A stretch of DNA of 64,000 bases from Enteractinococcus helveticum (GTDB lineage: Bacteria; Actinomycetota; Actinomycetes; Actinomycetales; Micrococcaceae), in NCBI RefSeq assembly GCF_020742345.1, contig NZ_DYXC01000069.1:28818-92817 (forward strand), given 5' to 3'. Both the position numbers and the translations under genes were made by a program. Shown piece after piece: positions 32,501 to 41,315 of this stretch. Each line of letters starts with the position of its first letter. Within the stretch, counting starts at the first letter, position 1. Under the pieces are notes generated by a model. The model did no database searches, was not told the DNA's origin, and was given only the letters and a program-made list of their open reading frames with translations.

Positions 32501-33972
32501 AACAAGCCTTGCAAACGTATGAAGTCGTTCTCGGATTCGAAGTCCACGTTGAACTGAATACCCAGACCAAAATGTTCTCCACCGCAACCAACGCGTTCGG
32601 AGACCAACCCAACACCAATATCACCGCCGGTGACCTCGGCCTGCCCGGTACCCTGCCAACTATCAACGCCGCCGGTATTGATTACGGCATCAAACTCGGT
32701 CTGGCATTGAACTGCACGATCGCACCAGAATCCCGGTTTACCCGCAAACAGTACTTCTACCCAGACCTGGGCAAGAACTACCAGACCTCCCAAGAAGAAC
32801 CCGCCATCGCCTATGACGGATGGGTAGATGTTGAACTCGACGACGGCGAAATCTTCCGGGTGGAAATCGAACGCGCCCATATCGAAGAAGACGCCGGCAA
32901 ACTCACCCACATTGGTGGCGCGACCGGTCGCATTCATGACTCCTCGTCGTCGCTGGTGGACTACAACCGTGCGGGTGTCCCACTGGTCGAAATTGTGTCC
33001 AAACCCATCACCGGTGCCGGTGAACGTGCCCCAGAACTGGCACGCGCCTACCTGGCCACCATTCGCGACATCGTCAAAACCCTGGGGGTCTCCGATGCCC
33101 GCATGGAACGCGGTAACATCCGTTGTGACGCCAACGTGTCCCTCATGCCCATCGGCGCCACCCAGTTCGGTACCCGCACGGAGACCAAAAACGTCAACTC
33201 GACCCGGGCGGTCGCCGCGGCCGTAGAATCCGAGATCATTCGCCAAGCCAAGGTGCTCAAAGACGGTGGCAGCATCGTCCAAGAAACCCGACACTGGGAC
33301 GAAGAGACCCGCTCAACCCGTTCGGGCCGTCCAAAATCGGACGCTGATGACTACCGCTACTTCCCGGACCCCGATCTAGGCCCGATCGTCACCGATGAGG
33401 CCTGGATTGCACGCTTACGCGCCGATCTGCCCGAAAATCCGGTCCAGCGTCGCCGCCGTCTGCGCGAAGAATGGCAGTTCTCTGACACCGAATTCCGCGA
33501 CGTCGTAGCCGCCGGTGTACTTGACGAAATCGAACAAACCATTACCGCCGGTGCCACCCCCGAGGCCGCCCGCAAATGGTGGATGGGCGAAATCGCGCGC
33601 ATCGCCAATGAACGCGGAGTCTCCCCAGAAGCCCTGGGCGTAACCCCGGCCGATGTAGTGGAGATCGAAAAACTCATCGCTGCCAAAACAATCAACGACA
33701 AGATCGCCCGCCAAGTCGTCGGACACATTGCCGACGGCGAAGGCCACCCAGCAGAAATTGTCGCTGCCCGCTCCCTGGCAGTGGTCTCCGACGACGGCGC
33801 ACTGACAGCAGCCGTGGAGGAAGCCATGAGCGCCAACCCGGATGTTGTCGACCGCATTAAGGGCGGCCACATGCAAGCCGTGGGCGCCCTGATCGGACCG
33901 GTCATGAAGGCCACCAAAGGGCAGGCAGACGCCGGCCGAGTTCGCGAGATCATCCTCGAAAAGATCGGCTAG
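32497..33972 (+). CDS. gatB: Glu-tRNA(Gln)/Asp-tRNA(Asn) amidotransferase subunit B
   Basis: 491 residues, normal length. GatB binds the misacylated tRNA, phosphorylates the acyl group and transfers ammonia. The kinase core is recognisable: VVLGFEVHVELNTQTKMF, ERAHIEEDAGKLTH, SLVDYNRAGVPLVEI, RCDANVSL, TETKNVNS, DDYRYFPDPDL; then the helical and YqeY-like tail (GALIGPVMKATKGQADAG). Variations from actinobacterial GatB are seen near the active site: PNTNITAGDLGLPG without the usual V-C-LGLPG cysteine and RKQYFYPDLGKNYQTSQEE in place of RKNYFYPD-PKNYQISQYDE. These may reflect co-evolution with the altered GatA. Confidence 0.93.
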   Translation: MKQALQTYEVVLGFEVHVELNTQTKMFSTATNAFGDQPNTNITAGDLGLPGTLPTINAAGIDYGIKLGLALNCTIAPESRFTRKQYFYPDLGKNYQTSQEEPAIAYDGWVDVELDDGEIFRVEIERAHIEEDAGKLTHIGGATGRIHDSSSSLVDYNRAGVPLVEIVSKPITGAGERAPELARAYLATIRDIVKTLGVSDARMERGNIRCDANVSLMPIGATQFGTRTETKNVNSTRAVAAAVESEIIRQAKVLKDGGSIVQETRHWDEETRSTRSGRPKSDADDYRYFPDPDLGPIVTDEAWIARLRADLPENPVQRRRRLREEWQFSDTEFRDVVAAGVLDEIEQTITAGATPEAARKWWMGEIARIANERGVSPEALGVTPADVVEIEKLIAAKTINDKIARQVVGHIADGEGHPAEIVAARSLAVVSDDGALTAAVEEAMSANPDVVDRIKGGHMQAVGALIGPVMKATKGQADAGRVREIILEKIG

Positions 33973-33987
33973 TAAAACGCGCTCAAC

Positions 33988-34019
33988 ACAACGCGGGTGA
34001 CTTCGGCCACCCGCGTTGT
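33988..34019 (+). terminator. Terminator-like hairpin after gatB
   Basis: ACAACGCGGGTG (33988-33999) pairs perfectly with CACCCGCGTTGT (34008-34019) around an 8-base loop. It lies 15 bases past the gatB stop and closes the birA-to-gatB run; only a weak T-run follows. Confidence 0.7.
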
Positions 34020-34055
34020 TGCGGTTTAAAAATCAGGACACGACTAGGAGAACAC

Positions 34056-35123
34056 ATGATCATCATTGGTGGGGGCATAGCAGGAGTATCACTGGCCGCC
34101 GAATTATCCGAGCGCGGCCACGCGGTAACCCTGTTGGAAGCCGAAGACCAACTGGCCTACCACACCTCCGGACGCTCAGCCCAGCAGCTGGTCCTTGGCT
34201 ATGGGCCACCAGCGGTGCGTGAACTGACCGATCTCACCGTCGAAATGTTGCTAACACGACAACAAGTCCTGGATGAACCGGTGGCCTGGCCCTCGAGATT
34301 TATGATGGTCGGAACCGAAGCAGAGATCGAAGCGCATGCCTATCCCGGACAAATTCGACAAGACCAACAAGCCGTCAACCAACTCCTCCCGGAACTCCGG
34401 TCCGAACGCTTTACCACCGGTGCCCTCGACACACGCTCATTACGCACACGAGCAGATGCCATGATCTGCTGGCTCGTAGATAGCGCCGAACACCTCGACA
34501 TCCACCTCGGGGAACGCGTAACTGCAGCCACACGAACCAACGGCACCTGGCAGGTGACCACAACCAAAGCAACCTACCAGTCCGACGTCGTGATCAACGC
34601 CGCCGGGGCCTGGGCTGATGATATCGCCCAACGGTTTGGGATCAGCCCCTTGGGACTGACCCCACTGCGCCGAACCGCCGCAATTTTGGGTATTGACCGA
34701 ATAATCAGTGCTGATCGTTGCATGATGATGACAGCAGACGGGTATTACTACCGCTATGAGGCCGACGACGCGATCCTAGCCTCCCCCCAGGAGGCTGAGC
34801 CTTCGCCAGCCGAGGACGCCCAGCCGCGAGCCAACGACATTGAGGAGCTGATTCAACAAATCCAATCCGACACCACCCTACGCATTACCGGTGTGCGATC
34901 TGCCTGGACCGGGTTGCGTACTGAAGCCGCCGACGGCGTGCCGGTTGTCGGATTTGATGACCAGCATCCCGGATTTTTCTGGTTGGCTGGCCAATCTGGT
35001 TACGGATTCCAAACGTCGCTGGGCTTTGCCCGACTGGCCGGCGACCTCATCGTCAATGGCGTCGCAGGCCAATGGGTCAGTGCTGCCTCAGTGGCAGCAC
35101 TGGATCCGGGGCGATTACGTTAA
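34056..35123 (+). CDS. FAD-dependent oxidoreductase (DAO family, D-amino-acid dehydrogenase/oxidase-like)
   Basis: 355 residues; ATG preceded by AGGAG. The dinucleotide-binding motif MIIIGGGIAGVSLAAELSE, the HTSGRSAQQLVLGYG segment that follows the first fold in DAO proteins, and the C-terminal GFFWLAGQSGYGFQTSLGFA are characteristic. The substrate is probably a secondary or D-amino acid, with imine hydrolysis giving ammonia. The gene is 84 bases beyond gatB, separated by a hairpin. Its stop overlaps the stop of the convergent kinase-like gene by 4 bases. Confidence 0.88.
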   Translation: MIIIGGGIAGVSLAAELSERGHAVTLLEAEDQLAYHTSGRSAQQLVLGYGPPAVRELTDLTVEMLLTRQQVLDEPVAWPSRFMMVGTEAEIEAHAYPGQIRQDQQAVNQLLPELRSERFTTGALDTRSLRTRADAMICWLVDSAEHLDIHLGERVTAATRTNGTWQVTTTKATYQSDVVINAAGAWADDIAQRFGISPLGLTPLRRTAAILGIDRIISADRCMMMTADGYYYRYEADDAILASPQEAEPSPAEDAQPRANDIEELIQQIQSDTTLRITGVRSAWTGLRTEAADGVPVVGFDDQHPGFFWLAGQSGYGFQTSLGFARLAGDLIVNGVAGQWVSAASVAALDPGRLR

Positions 35124-35953
35124 TCCTCGGCATAGGGTAGAGCTTGGTACGCCGCGAGAATGCGGGGCTGAACCTTCTTGTTGAGACGCCGCCATCCCGC
35201 CGCAGAGATATCCCAGGTTAACGCATTTGCCAAGGAATATAAGCCCAGTGCCCCGGACCAGACGCGAGCACGATGCGGTGTCGGCGTCAGCTCTTCAAGC
35301 GCCACCCCGTGCCACAAACTCAGATAGGTGGCATTGAGCGCCGTATCCCAGCGAGCCGCATAATCCCAATCAAGCACCCCCACCAGTTGGCCACCAACCC
35401 AGTGCATGTTGTGCCCGGCAAGATCCCCGTGCACTAAACCGGCACCAACTTCATCATCGGTCCAACCATGGACGTGGTCGGCAATCTCCCATGCCATCTG
35501 GTCTGCTACCACAGCATCCAGTGCGGTCAGCATCGCGTTGGTGAACCGGCCGCGTTGGGCAAACGGTGTGTTTAACGCAAGCCCGGTGGTGTCGTATTCG
35601 CCAAATACGGTGACGATATTGGCTAACGTGTTTGGATCCCCAACCCCATGAGGGTGCGCTGTGCCAGGAATATAGGTCTGCAGCACACCGTCGTCAACAG
35701 CTGATAACGGCGTCGGGAGCATCCACGGCAGGTCAAGCTGATCAATCAGTCGCATGGTGCGGGCCAGTTGTGCATCGGTTCTGCGTGGAAGGCGGGCCAC
35801 TGCCAGCTCGTCGGCCAGCAAAATCAGATGGTCTTTGCCGCGTTCAACCAGTTGAGCATCGTGCCAGTTATATTTTGTCAGCGCCTCGGCTAGCTCTGTG
35901 GGGACGGTCGGGAGCAGCTGTTGGGCAAGACGATAAGCACGGGCAGCAGGCAT
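35120..35953 (-). CDS. Aminoglycoside phosphotransferase-like (APH) family protein
   Basis: 277 residues. The APH catalytic loop GLVHGDLAGHNMHW and the metal-binding LDWDYAARWDTALN are present; the N-lobe lysine region is around HLILLADELAVARLPRR. Members phosphorylate small hydroxylated compounds; only some are resistance enzymes, and nothing here shows antibiotic specificity. It may be a macrolide or fructosamine-type kinase relative. It is a single gene, convergent with the FAD oxidoreductase. Confidence 0.8.
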   Translation of the reverse strand: MPAARAYRLAQQLLPTVPTELAEALTKYNWHDAQLVERGKDHLILLADELAVARLPRRTDAQLARTMRLIDQLDLPWMLPTPLSAVDDGVLQTYIPGTAHPHGVGDPNTLANIVTVFGEYDTTGLALNTPFAQRGRFTNAMLTALDAVVADQMAWEIADHVHGWTDDEVGAGLVHGDLAGHNMHWVGGQLVGVLDWDYAARWDTALNATYLSLWHGVALEELTPTPHRARVWSGALGLYSLANALTWDISAAGWRRLNKKVQPRILAAYQALPYAED

Positions 35954-36507
35954 AGCATGATTGTATCTGTATGACTTACCTCAAGTGGTGTACGACGACG
36001 TCGTGCTGAGCATGCGTCGTCGGGGACAACAGCGAGTGCTTCGATTCCCACACCAACACACCTGGTCTGGAGAATCCGGCCACCTGCACAACAGTTCCCG
36101 CGGTGGGATGTGCACCCCAGACTTCGCAGGCCGATACGTGCGCCATATGCTGAGGTCTCATGGGGTGTCCCATTATTAATGCGTGATGCTAAGCGTTCCA
36201 TACCGATACTGTTTGTCGAGAGAACACGGCGGTCTTAATGCCGTAGTGGCTCGGTGTGTGGTGTTTGCGCATTGTTTTCTGGGCCAAGCCGAGTGCTCAT
36301 GATCGTGCTCATCCCCAGGTTGAGCCGCGAATCCATCGAGAAAAGCTGCTCGTCGGGTCTATGATGTACAAGAGATCCAGCTCACGCTGTGACATAGACT
36401 GGCTGATATCGTCTCATCCAGTGACTACGGCATACCGGTCCTGCAACTGGGATGCGGTCAATGCTTCGACCTACCCAATGCATCCAGTGCTGCCGCTAGG
36501 AGTATCC
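35954..36507. other. 554-base stretch without a recognisable gene
   Basis: Only short open frames occur on either strand (a 72-codon one at 35961-36179, a 65-codon one at 35976-36173), none with a ribosome binding site and a family match. The segment must hold promoters for the divergent APH-like gene and the hemolysin III gene. Codon usage looks random, so it may be decayed DNA. Confidence 0.4.
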
Positions 36508-37182
36508 ATGTCATCCATCAATGCCACCCCAAGCAGTGTTACACCGTTGATCCCGTTGCCGCTGAAACCGCGTGCGCGTGGGTGGATTCATCTGGTGGCC
36601 ACCCCAATAGTTTTATGCGCCGTAATGGTTGCAATTGCCTTCCCCGAGAGTTTTGGTCAGCGCTTGAGTGTTGCTGTGTTTGGTGCCACCTCGGTCATCC
36701 TGTTCGGCGCCTCGGCGGTATACCACCGAGGCAATTGGTCCGCAACGGTGAACGACTTCCTACGCCGCCTAGACCATTCAAATATCTTTTTGCTGATCGC
36801 AGGAACCTACACACCACTGACCGTGTTGGTACTAGAACCGGACCAACGAAACCTGTTGCTGACGGTTATCTGGTCCGGTGCCATCATAGGAATCCTTATG
36901 CGACAGTTTTGGTCGACTGCGCCCCGTTGGGTTTTTGTCCCTATCTACGTAGCCCTGGGGTGGGTTGCAGTGTGGTTCTTGCCGGAATTCTATGCACTGG
37001 GCGGCGCCTGGGTGATGTGGTTTATCATCCTCGGGGGAGTCTTTTATACTCTGGGTGCTATCGCTTACGCCACGAAATATCCAAACTTCTTTCCCAAGAC
37101 ATTCGGGTATCACGAGATCTTTCATCTGTATACGGTTATCGCTTGGACATGCCATTTCGTCGCCATCCTGGCAGCGGTGTAG
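36508..37182 (+). CDS. Hemolysin III / TrhA family membrane protein
   Basis: 224 residues from ATG 36508 (TAGGAG upstream); the frame is open from 36256 but the extra N-terminus is not family-like. Seven membrane helices are expected. The metal-site histidines of the PAQR-related family are present: FGASAVYHRGNW, RRLDHSNIFLLIAGTYTPL and FGYHEIFHLYTVIAWTCHFVAI. Despite the name, most bacterial members are not shown to be haemolysins and may be involved in membrane energetics or lipid metabolism. Confidence 0.9.
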   Translation: MSSINATPSSVTPLIPLPLKPRARGWIHLVATPIVLCAVMVAIAFPESFGQRLSVAVFGATSVILFGASAVYHRGNWSATVNDFLRRLDHSNIFLLIAGTYTPLTVLVLEPDQRNLLLTVIWSGAIIGILMRQFWSTAPRWVFVPIYVALGWVAVWFLPEFYALGGAWVMWFIILGGVFYTLGAIAYATKYPNFFPKTFGYHEIFHLYTVIAWTCHFVAILAAV

Positions 37183-37299
37183 GCAATTTTCTGCACGAAC
37201 CTCCAAAGCCCGCGGCCAGGAGCTCAATGCAATATGGGCATGCAACCATGAGCGTGGTTAATAGCGCCTCGCCTCAGCACCATACGGCATATAAACGCA

Positions 37300-37452
37300 T
37301 GGAACAGCTGTGGTGCCGGGCGCCGAGACAAAGCTCCTGGCTGAGGTGCAAACGATATCTTTGCCACCCCTGCTCATGTTGGAGAGGTCTTAGAAGGCGT
37401 CGAAGGCTTCGGTCTCCAGGTTGCCGACGATTCGTAAGCACCCGAGTTTTGA
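37300..37452 (+). pseudogene. Possible remnant of an antibiotic-biosynthesis-monooxygenase-like gene
   Basis: Removing one base near 37359 joins two frames into AETKLLAEVQTIF and ATPAHVGEVLEGVEGFGLQVADDS (stop at 37434), which reads like the start of a small ABM-domain protein (LLAEV---PEH---V--L---FG-QV). No start codon or ribosome binding site is clear and the similarity is from memory only. The rest of 37183-37598 shows nothing else besides the hairpin at 37524-37571. Confidence 0.25.
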
Positions 37453-37523
37453 AGATCCATGGGCAAATGTCTTTCGCATCCAGACGGTAGGGGATTGAGC
37501 CCGTGCTGATCTTTTTAAAGACC

Positions 37524-37571
37524 AACGGTCATAAACGTGCTCCACGCAGTGGAAGCAGGTTCATGACCGTT
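37524..37571 (-). terminator. Hairpin downstream of the VOC gene
   Basis: AACGGTCAT (37524-37532) and ATGACCGTT (37563-37571) are perfect complements; an inner imperfect stem GCTCCAC / GTGGAAGC extends it. On the minus strand it follows the VOC gene by 28 bases and leads into GGTCTTT. Confidence 0.5.
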
Positions 37572-37598
37572 GTGTCTTCGAGCGGTTCGTGAAGAATC

Positions 37599-38255
37599 CT
37601 AGATGGTGACCAAACCTTTTGGTGTTGAGAACGTGACCTCTGCAATACCGGGGGTGCCCGATGGTGAGATGTATTTGATGTTCAGGTCATCGACCAACTC
37701 ATTGGAGTCAGACAGACCCAGCCAGTCGCGAACCCGTGGCCGGTTTCCAGCGATGGTAATCGATTCAATGGCAGCCTGGGCCGGTTCTGCTTGTGAAGGA
37801 TGCAGGGCTTCAGTGCCCTCATTCCATTTCAGGATGTATGGGACTTGGGGGTCGGCGATGAGTCCCTTGATACCGATTTGTTGCCACTCGAGCGTACGAC
37901 CATCAGGGAAGGTACGTGCTCCAGGAACAGCGCGACGGTCGAGACGATCTTCGAATGGGGACATGTCGTCAACGGAGACGACCCACCCCATCCAGCCGCC
38001 GCCCATATTGGAGCGAGCACGCACTGCTTGGCCGAAAGGTGCCTTTTCGGCAGCAGGGTGTTCAAGTACCTCGACAATTTCGAAGTATTGGCGATTTTTC
38101 ATCGGGAAAAAGACGTTACGCGTCCCGAAGCGCGGATGAACGCCACCATTGACCCAGTCGATACCGAGCATCTCGGCGATCTCATCGGCGGTAGCATGGA
38201 GTCCTTCAGGACCTACAGCATAAGAAACATGATCCAAGCGCATGTTCCTCAGCAT
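37599..38255 (-). CDS. VOC-superfamily (glyoxalase-like) protein
   Basis: 218 residues. The N-terminal MRLDHVSYAVGPEGLHATAD and the second-half pattern resemble the glyoxalase_3-type two-module VOC proteins found in actinobacteria (VNGGVHPRFGTRN, YFEIVEVLEHP, RSNMGGGWMGW). Metal ligands would include the His of LDHVSY and Glu of FEIVE. Substrate is unknown. Start is either ATG 38255 or ATG 38243; GAGG lies upstream of the second but very close to it. It stands alone. Confidence 0.8.
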   Translation of the reverse strand: MLRNMRLDHVSYAVGPEGLHATADEIAEMLGIDWVNGGVHPRFGTRNVFFPMKNRQYFEIVEVLEHPAAEKAPFGQAVRARSNMGGGWMGWVVSVDDMSPFEDRLDRRAVPGARTFPDGRTLEWQQIGIKGLIADPQVPYILKWNEGTEALHPSQAEPAQAAIESITIAGNRPRVRDWLGLSDSNELVDDLNIKYISPSGTPGIAEVTFSTPKGLVTI

Positions 38256-38468
38256 GACATGAGATCACAAAGGCGATCGAAATGTGTCACACTGTGCGGC
38301 TTGTTTACGGTCATTTCCGACATTTACTGAGGTAAAAATGCCATGTCAGTGCCACCGGGGGCTATTTTGCGAAGAAATCCCATGTGTGTCGTATATTACT
38401 TGAAAATGATTGAATATCCGCTAAGTTCGCCTGCTGCCACCGTGTAAGTCCCATGCGGTATCAAATAA

Positions 38469-38517
38469 AGCTCCCTGAGTTTTAGATCCGAATCTTGGAT
38501 TTGAAACTCAGGGAGCT
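38469..38517 (-). terminator. Rho-independent terminator of the baeRF gene
   Basis: AGCTCCCTGAGTTT (38469-38482) pairs with AAACTCAGGGAGCT (38504-38517); ATCC/GGAT extends the inner stem. Reading on the minus strand the hairpin is followed by TTATTTG. It lies 17 bases after the gene. The remaining part of 38256-38468 is AT-richer and contains no gene. Confidence 0.8.
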
Positions 38518-38533
38518 GTCGTCAAGGAAATAG

Positions 38534-39628
38534 TTAGTAGCGCATCAAGGCAGCCACATTTTCGACACGGCCATCGGAGATGATGACGATATCACCGGAA
38601 TTGAGCTTGGTATGCAAGATCGCGGTGTTGACATCGCCGGTGCCGTCTGAGGCATTCAGTGAGGGATTTATGAACAAGGTATCAATCCGACCGGCTACAG
38701 CCGCTTCGCGAATCAAGTCTGGTTGAATCTCACCCAACCCGGTGCCTGACACATCGGCAAAGCGATCATAAGCAGCATCGTCGTTCGAGGCGAAACGTGG
38801 CCGGACGACACTCCAGCCGGCTTGTTGGAGTTCGCGATTGGTCAGAGCGTCCGGATTGCCGGGAATGAAGTCTTCAGCAATGACTGGATAAGAACTGGAC
38901 GATTTGATGCCACTGACGTTCTCTGCGACGCCGGCCAAAACCAATGGTTGAGACCGGGCTCTGCCGAGCAGGTCACCTAAGGACGAACCGACTTCGTGCA
39001 AGAAGCGCTGATTTTCGGTCTCTTGGTTATCTGAAGCCCCACCCTGACCATGGAAGACTGCGCCGCCTCCACCAATACTACGGTTTTGCAATTGGGTCTG
39101 ACGATCGTCGGTGTCTACAACGTCTTCAAAGGTTTCTGGAACGATTTCCTTGAGGTCCAACCGTACGACAGAGTCTTTGGTTGCATCCAAGAGGCGTACC
39201 TTATTGCGGGATACGGCCAAAACGTAATAGGCGTGAGATTTTGTAAGGGCTTCGGAGATAGGGCGTAAAACAAAGTGTTCTGCGACATGGGTATACTCGG
39301 TAACTGGCACACCCAGTCGGTAGATCAGGTTGAGACCCCGTGCGGCAAACAGTGCTAGGGATTCACCTTGTTGACGCAAAAACGGGGCGTCGGTCGCAAT
39401 GGCATCGAATGATGCCAACATGTCTTTTGCATCGGACTCTGGGACGCCTGCATTGACCAGTTTACGCCGAGCCTCGTTCACCAGTGACTTGACACGGGTT
39501 GCAGTGTCTTGCGGTTGGTGTTGTGGGGGAGCGGTCGGCAGAAAAATAGTGACCTTCGGGCCGCTGGCTTCGGCCATCGCCTTCAGGTCATCGGCTGTGA
39601 TCTCATCAAAGTATCCGAGTTGTTCCAT
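38534..39628 (-). CDS. baeRF (bacterial/archaeal eRF1-like) family protein
   Basis: 364 residues from ATG 39628; a TTG 15 bases upstream is less likely. The protein has the layout of baeRF proteins: an N-terminal ITIFLPT-like strand (VTIFLPTAPPQHQPQDTATR), a central VLAVSRNKVRLLDA strand and the C-terminal eRF1-like fold (PLVLAGVAENVSGI, AAVAGRIDTLFINPS, ILHTKLNSGDIVIISDGR). The family is thought to act in stress-linked ribosome events, but bacterial members are uncharacterised. It is a single gene with its own terminator. Confidence 0.72.
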   Translation of the reverse strand: MEQLGYFDEITADDLKAMAEASGPKVTIFLPTAPPQHQPQDTATRVKSLVNEARRKLVNAGVPESDAKDMLASFDAIATDAPFLRQQGESLALFAARGLNLIYRLGVPVTEYTHVAEHFVLRPISEALTKSHAYYVLAVSRNKVRLLDATKDSVVRLDLKEIVPETFEDVVDTDDRQTQLQNRSIGGGGAVFHGQGGASDNQETENQRFLHEVGSSLGDLLGRARSQPLVLAGVAENVSGIKSSSSYPVIAEDFIPGNPDALTNRELQQAGWSVVRPRFASNDDAAYDRFADVSGTGLGEIQPDLIREAAVAGRIDTLFINPSLNASDGTGDVNTAILHTKLNSGDIVIISDGRVENVAALMRY

Positions 39629-39770
39629 GGCACAACAATACAACTTGTCGGGTGGGTTTTGGAGAGTTGATTGTCGAAATAGTTTCCGGCTATTTGAAAT
39701 TCTGCTGAGTGTGATAATTCAGGTCAGACCAAGTCGCGGATTTGCTAAATTTCTGGCATAGTAGTCGGTA

Positions 39771-39892
39771 TTGGTCACGAGTGTCAGTAGTAATGCCCCG
39801 GCTTACTGACCGGCAACCCTCCACCGCGGTGGGGTGCCCCGGGTGAGGACCAGGTCTCAAGAACAAATAGAGACAAGCGCGGGTCTTCGCGC
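39771..39892 (+). ncRNA. SAM-IV riboswitch (S-adenosylmethionine aptamer)
   Basis: The stretch starting GGTCACGAGTGTCAG at 39773 and continuing CCCCGGCTTACTGACCGGC, CAACCCTCCACCGCGGTGG and GGTGCCCCGGGTGAGGACC follows the conserved SAM-IV core known from Actinomycetales. The closing stem pairs GGTC (39773-39776) with GACC (39848-39851), and a small GCGCG/CGCGC hairpin is at 39877-39892. It lies upstream of metY-metX, the classical SAM-IV target. SAM binding should lower expression of both genes. The 3' boundary is approximate. Confidence 0.92.
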
Positions 39893-39931
39893 ACGTCATA
39901 GTTTACCTGCGCGGCAGACGGGCGTTGAGAG

Positions 39932-39955
39932 GACCCCTTGAATTAAGAAGGAGTC
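39932..39955 (+). promoter_or_regulatory. Hairpin that covers the metY ribosome binding site
   Basis: GACCCCTT (39932-39939) can pair with AAGGAGTC (39948-39955) around an 8-base loop, with a single C-A mismatch and G-U/A-U extension outside. The right arm contains the AAGGAG Shine-Dalgarno of metY. This suggests that the riboswitch works at translation initiation. Confidence 0.55.
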
Positions 39956-39961
39956 TTTGCA

Positions 39962-41299
39962 TTGGCACAACGCGATATTACTGACCAGTCCACCTGGGGG
40001 CTATCGACCCGACAAATTCATGCGGGTATGGACGTGGATTCAGAATACGGTGCAACCCAGTTGCCTATTTATCAGACCACCAGCTTTAACTTCCCGGATA
40101 CTGCTGTCGCTGCCGGTCGCTTCGCGTTATCCGAACTCGGGCCCATATACACCCGACTAACAAACCCAACCAACGATGCCGTTGAAAATAAGATCGCTGC
40201 ACTTGAAGGTGGCGTCGGAGCCGTGCTGCTGTCGTCGGGGCAATCTGCGACTACACTGAGCGTACTCAACGTTGCAGGTGCAGGGGATTCCGTGGTGGTT
40301 TCGGCATCGCTCTACGGTGGAACACAAAACCTGTTCAAACACACCTTGCCCCGTTTAGGGATTGAGACGATTTTCATCGAAGATCCTCACGACATGAATG
40401 AATGGCGTCAGGCCATCAAAGACAACACCAAAGCGGTCTTTGCAGAGGTTTTAGGCAACCCCAAAGCAGATGTACTTGATCTGCCAGCTCTATCAGCTGT
40501 TGCCCACGATGCAGGGATCCCCGTCATCGTTGATTCGACGCTGACCCCACCAACCGTGTTCCGTCCATTTGATCATGGCGCTGACATTGTCATTCACTCC
40601 GCAACCAAGTATTTGAGTGGACACGCCAACGTCATGGGCGGGGCAATCGTTGATTCTGGCAACTTTGACTGGACTGCAAGCCCAGAGAAGTTTCCCTGGT
40701 TTAACGAACCTGATGAGTCTTATCACGGAATCGTCTTTGGGACAGACTTTGGTCCAAATGGTCCACTAGGTGCCAACCTGTCATACATTCTACGCATTCG
40801 TACACAGTTGTTGCGTGATATGGGGAACTCGGCATCTCCATTCAACTCATATCTGATCAACTTGGGCCTCGAGACGCTCTCCTTGCGGATGGAGCGTCAC
40901 ATCGAAAGTGCCCAGCGCGTTGCCGAGTGGCTTGAGGCTCATCCTCAGGTTGAAAATGTCCAATACGCCGGACTGGAATCATCCCCATGGTACAACCGTG
41001 CACAGCAGCTCCTGCCAAACGGTACCTCGGGGATTGTCGCGTTCAACATCGTGGGAGGTAAAACGGCAGGACAAAAGTTTGCAGAATCGTTGACCTTGCA
41101 CAAATTGGTAGCAAATCTAGGCGATGTTCGATCATTAGTCGTACACCCAGCGACCACCACCCACGCACAGCTGTCTGAAGCAGAACAGCTCGCAGCCGGT
41201 GTCACTCCGAGCTTGGTTCGGCTCTCGGTTGGACTGGAAAACATTGAAGACATTTTGGACGACTTGCAATCCGGCTTTGACGCCGCTGCAACAGTTTGA
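39962..41299 (+). CDS. metY: O-acetylhomoserine sulfhydrylase
   Basis: 445 residues, TTG start eight bases after AAGGAG. A PLP enzyme of the Cys/Met metabolism family that makes homocysteine (or methionine with methanethiol) from O-acetylhomoserine. Seen are the N-terminal TRQIHAG, PIYQTTSFNF, YTRLTNPTNDAVENKIAALE, SSGQSATTLSVL and the PLP-lysine motif VIHSATKYLSGH; the C-terminus has SLRLSVGLE-like RLSVGLENIEDI. Under control of the SAM-IV riboswitch and followed after 16 bases by metX. Confidence 0.96.
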   Translation: MAQRDITDQSTWGLSTRQIHAGMDVDSEYGATQLPIYQTTSFNFPDTAVAAGRFALSELGPIYTRLTNPTNDAVENKIAALEGGVGAVLLSSGQSATTLSVLNVAGAGDSVVVSASLYGGTQNLFKHTLPRLGIETIFIEDPHDMNEWRQAIKDNTKAVFAEVLGNPKADVLDLPALSAVAHDAGIPVIVDSTLTPPTVFRPFDHGADIVIHSATKYLSGHANVMGGAIVDSGNFDWTASPEKFPWFNEPDESYHGIVFGTDFGPNGPLGANLSYILRIRTQLLRDMGNSASPFNSYLINLGLETLSLRMERHIESAQRVAEWLEAHPQVENVQYAGLESSPWYNRAQQLLPNGTSGIVAFNIVGGKTAGQKFAESLTLHKLVANLGDVRSLVVHPATTTHAQLSEAEQLAAGVTPSLVRLSVGLENIEDILDDLQSGFDAAATV

Positions 41300-41315
41300 C
41301 AAGGAGTGGAAGGTC

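Noticed and set aside
32449..33294. 281-codon open frame antisense to gatA/gatB
   Set aside because: It lies opposite strongly conserved coding sequence and has the Gly/Asp/Val-rich composition of an antisense shadow; no start signal.
35120..35953. Aminoglycoside resistance gene
   Set aside because: The APH fold alone does not show resistance; the sequence has no subgroup feature that would justify a named resistance gene.
35961..36179. A short plus-strand frame whose end (HNSSRGGMCTPDFAGRYV) faintly recalls the HSDRGSQYTS region of IS3-type transposases
   Set aside because: The catalytic Asp is absent, no flanking transposase sequence or terminal repeats were seen, and the resemblance could be chance.
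36256..36507. Longer N-terminus for the hemolysin III family protein
   Set aside because: The extra 84 residues are not hydrophobic or conserved, and ATG 36508 has a good ribosome binding site.
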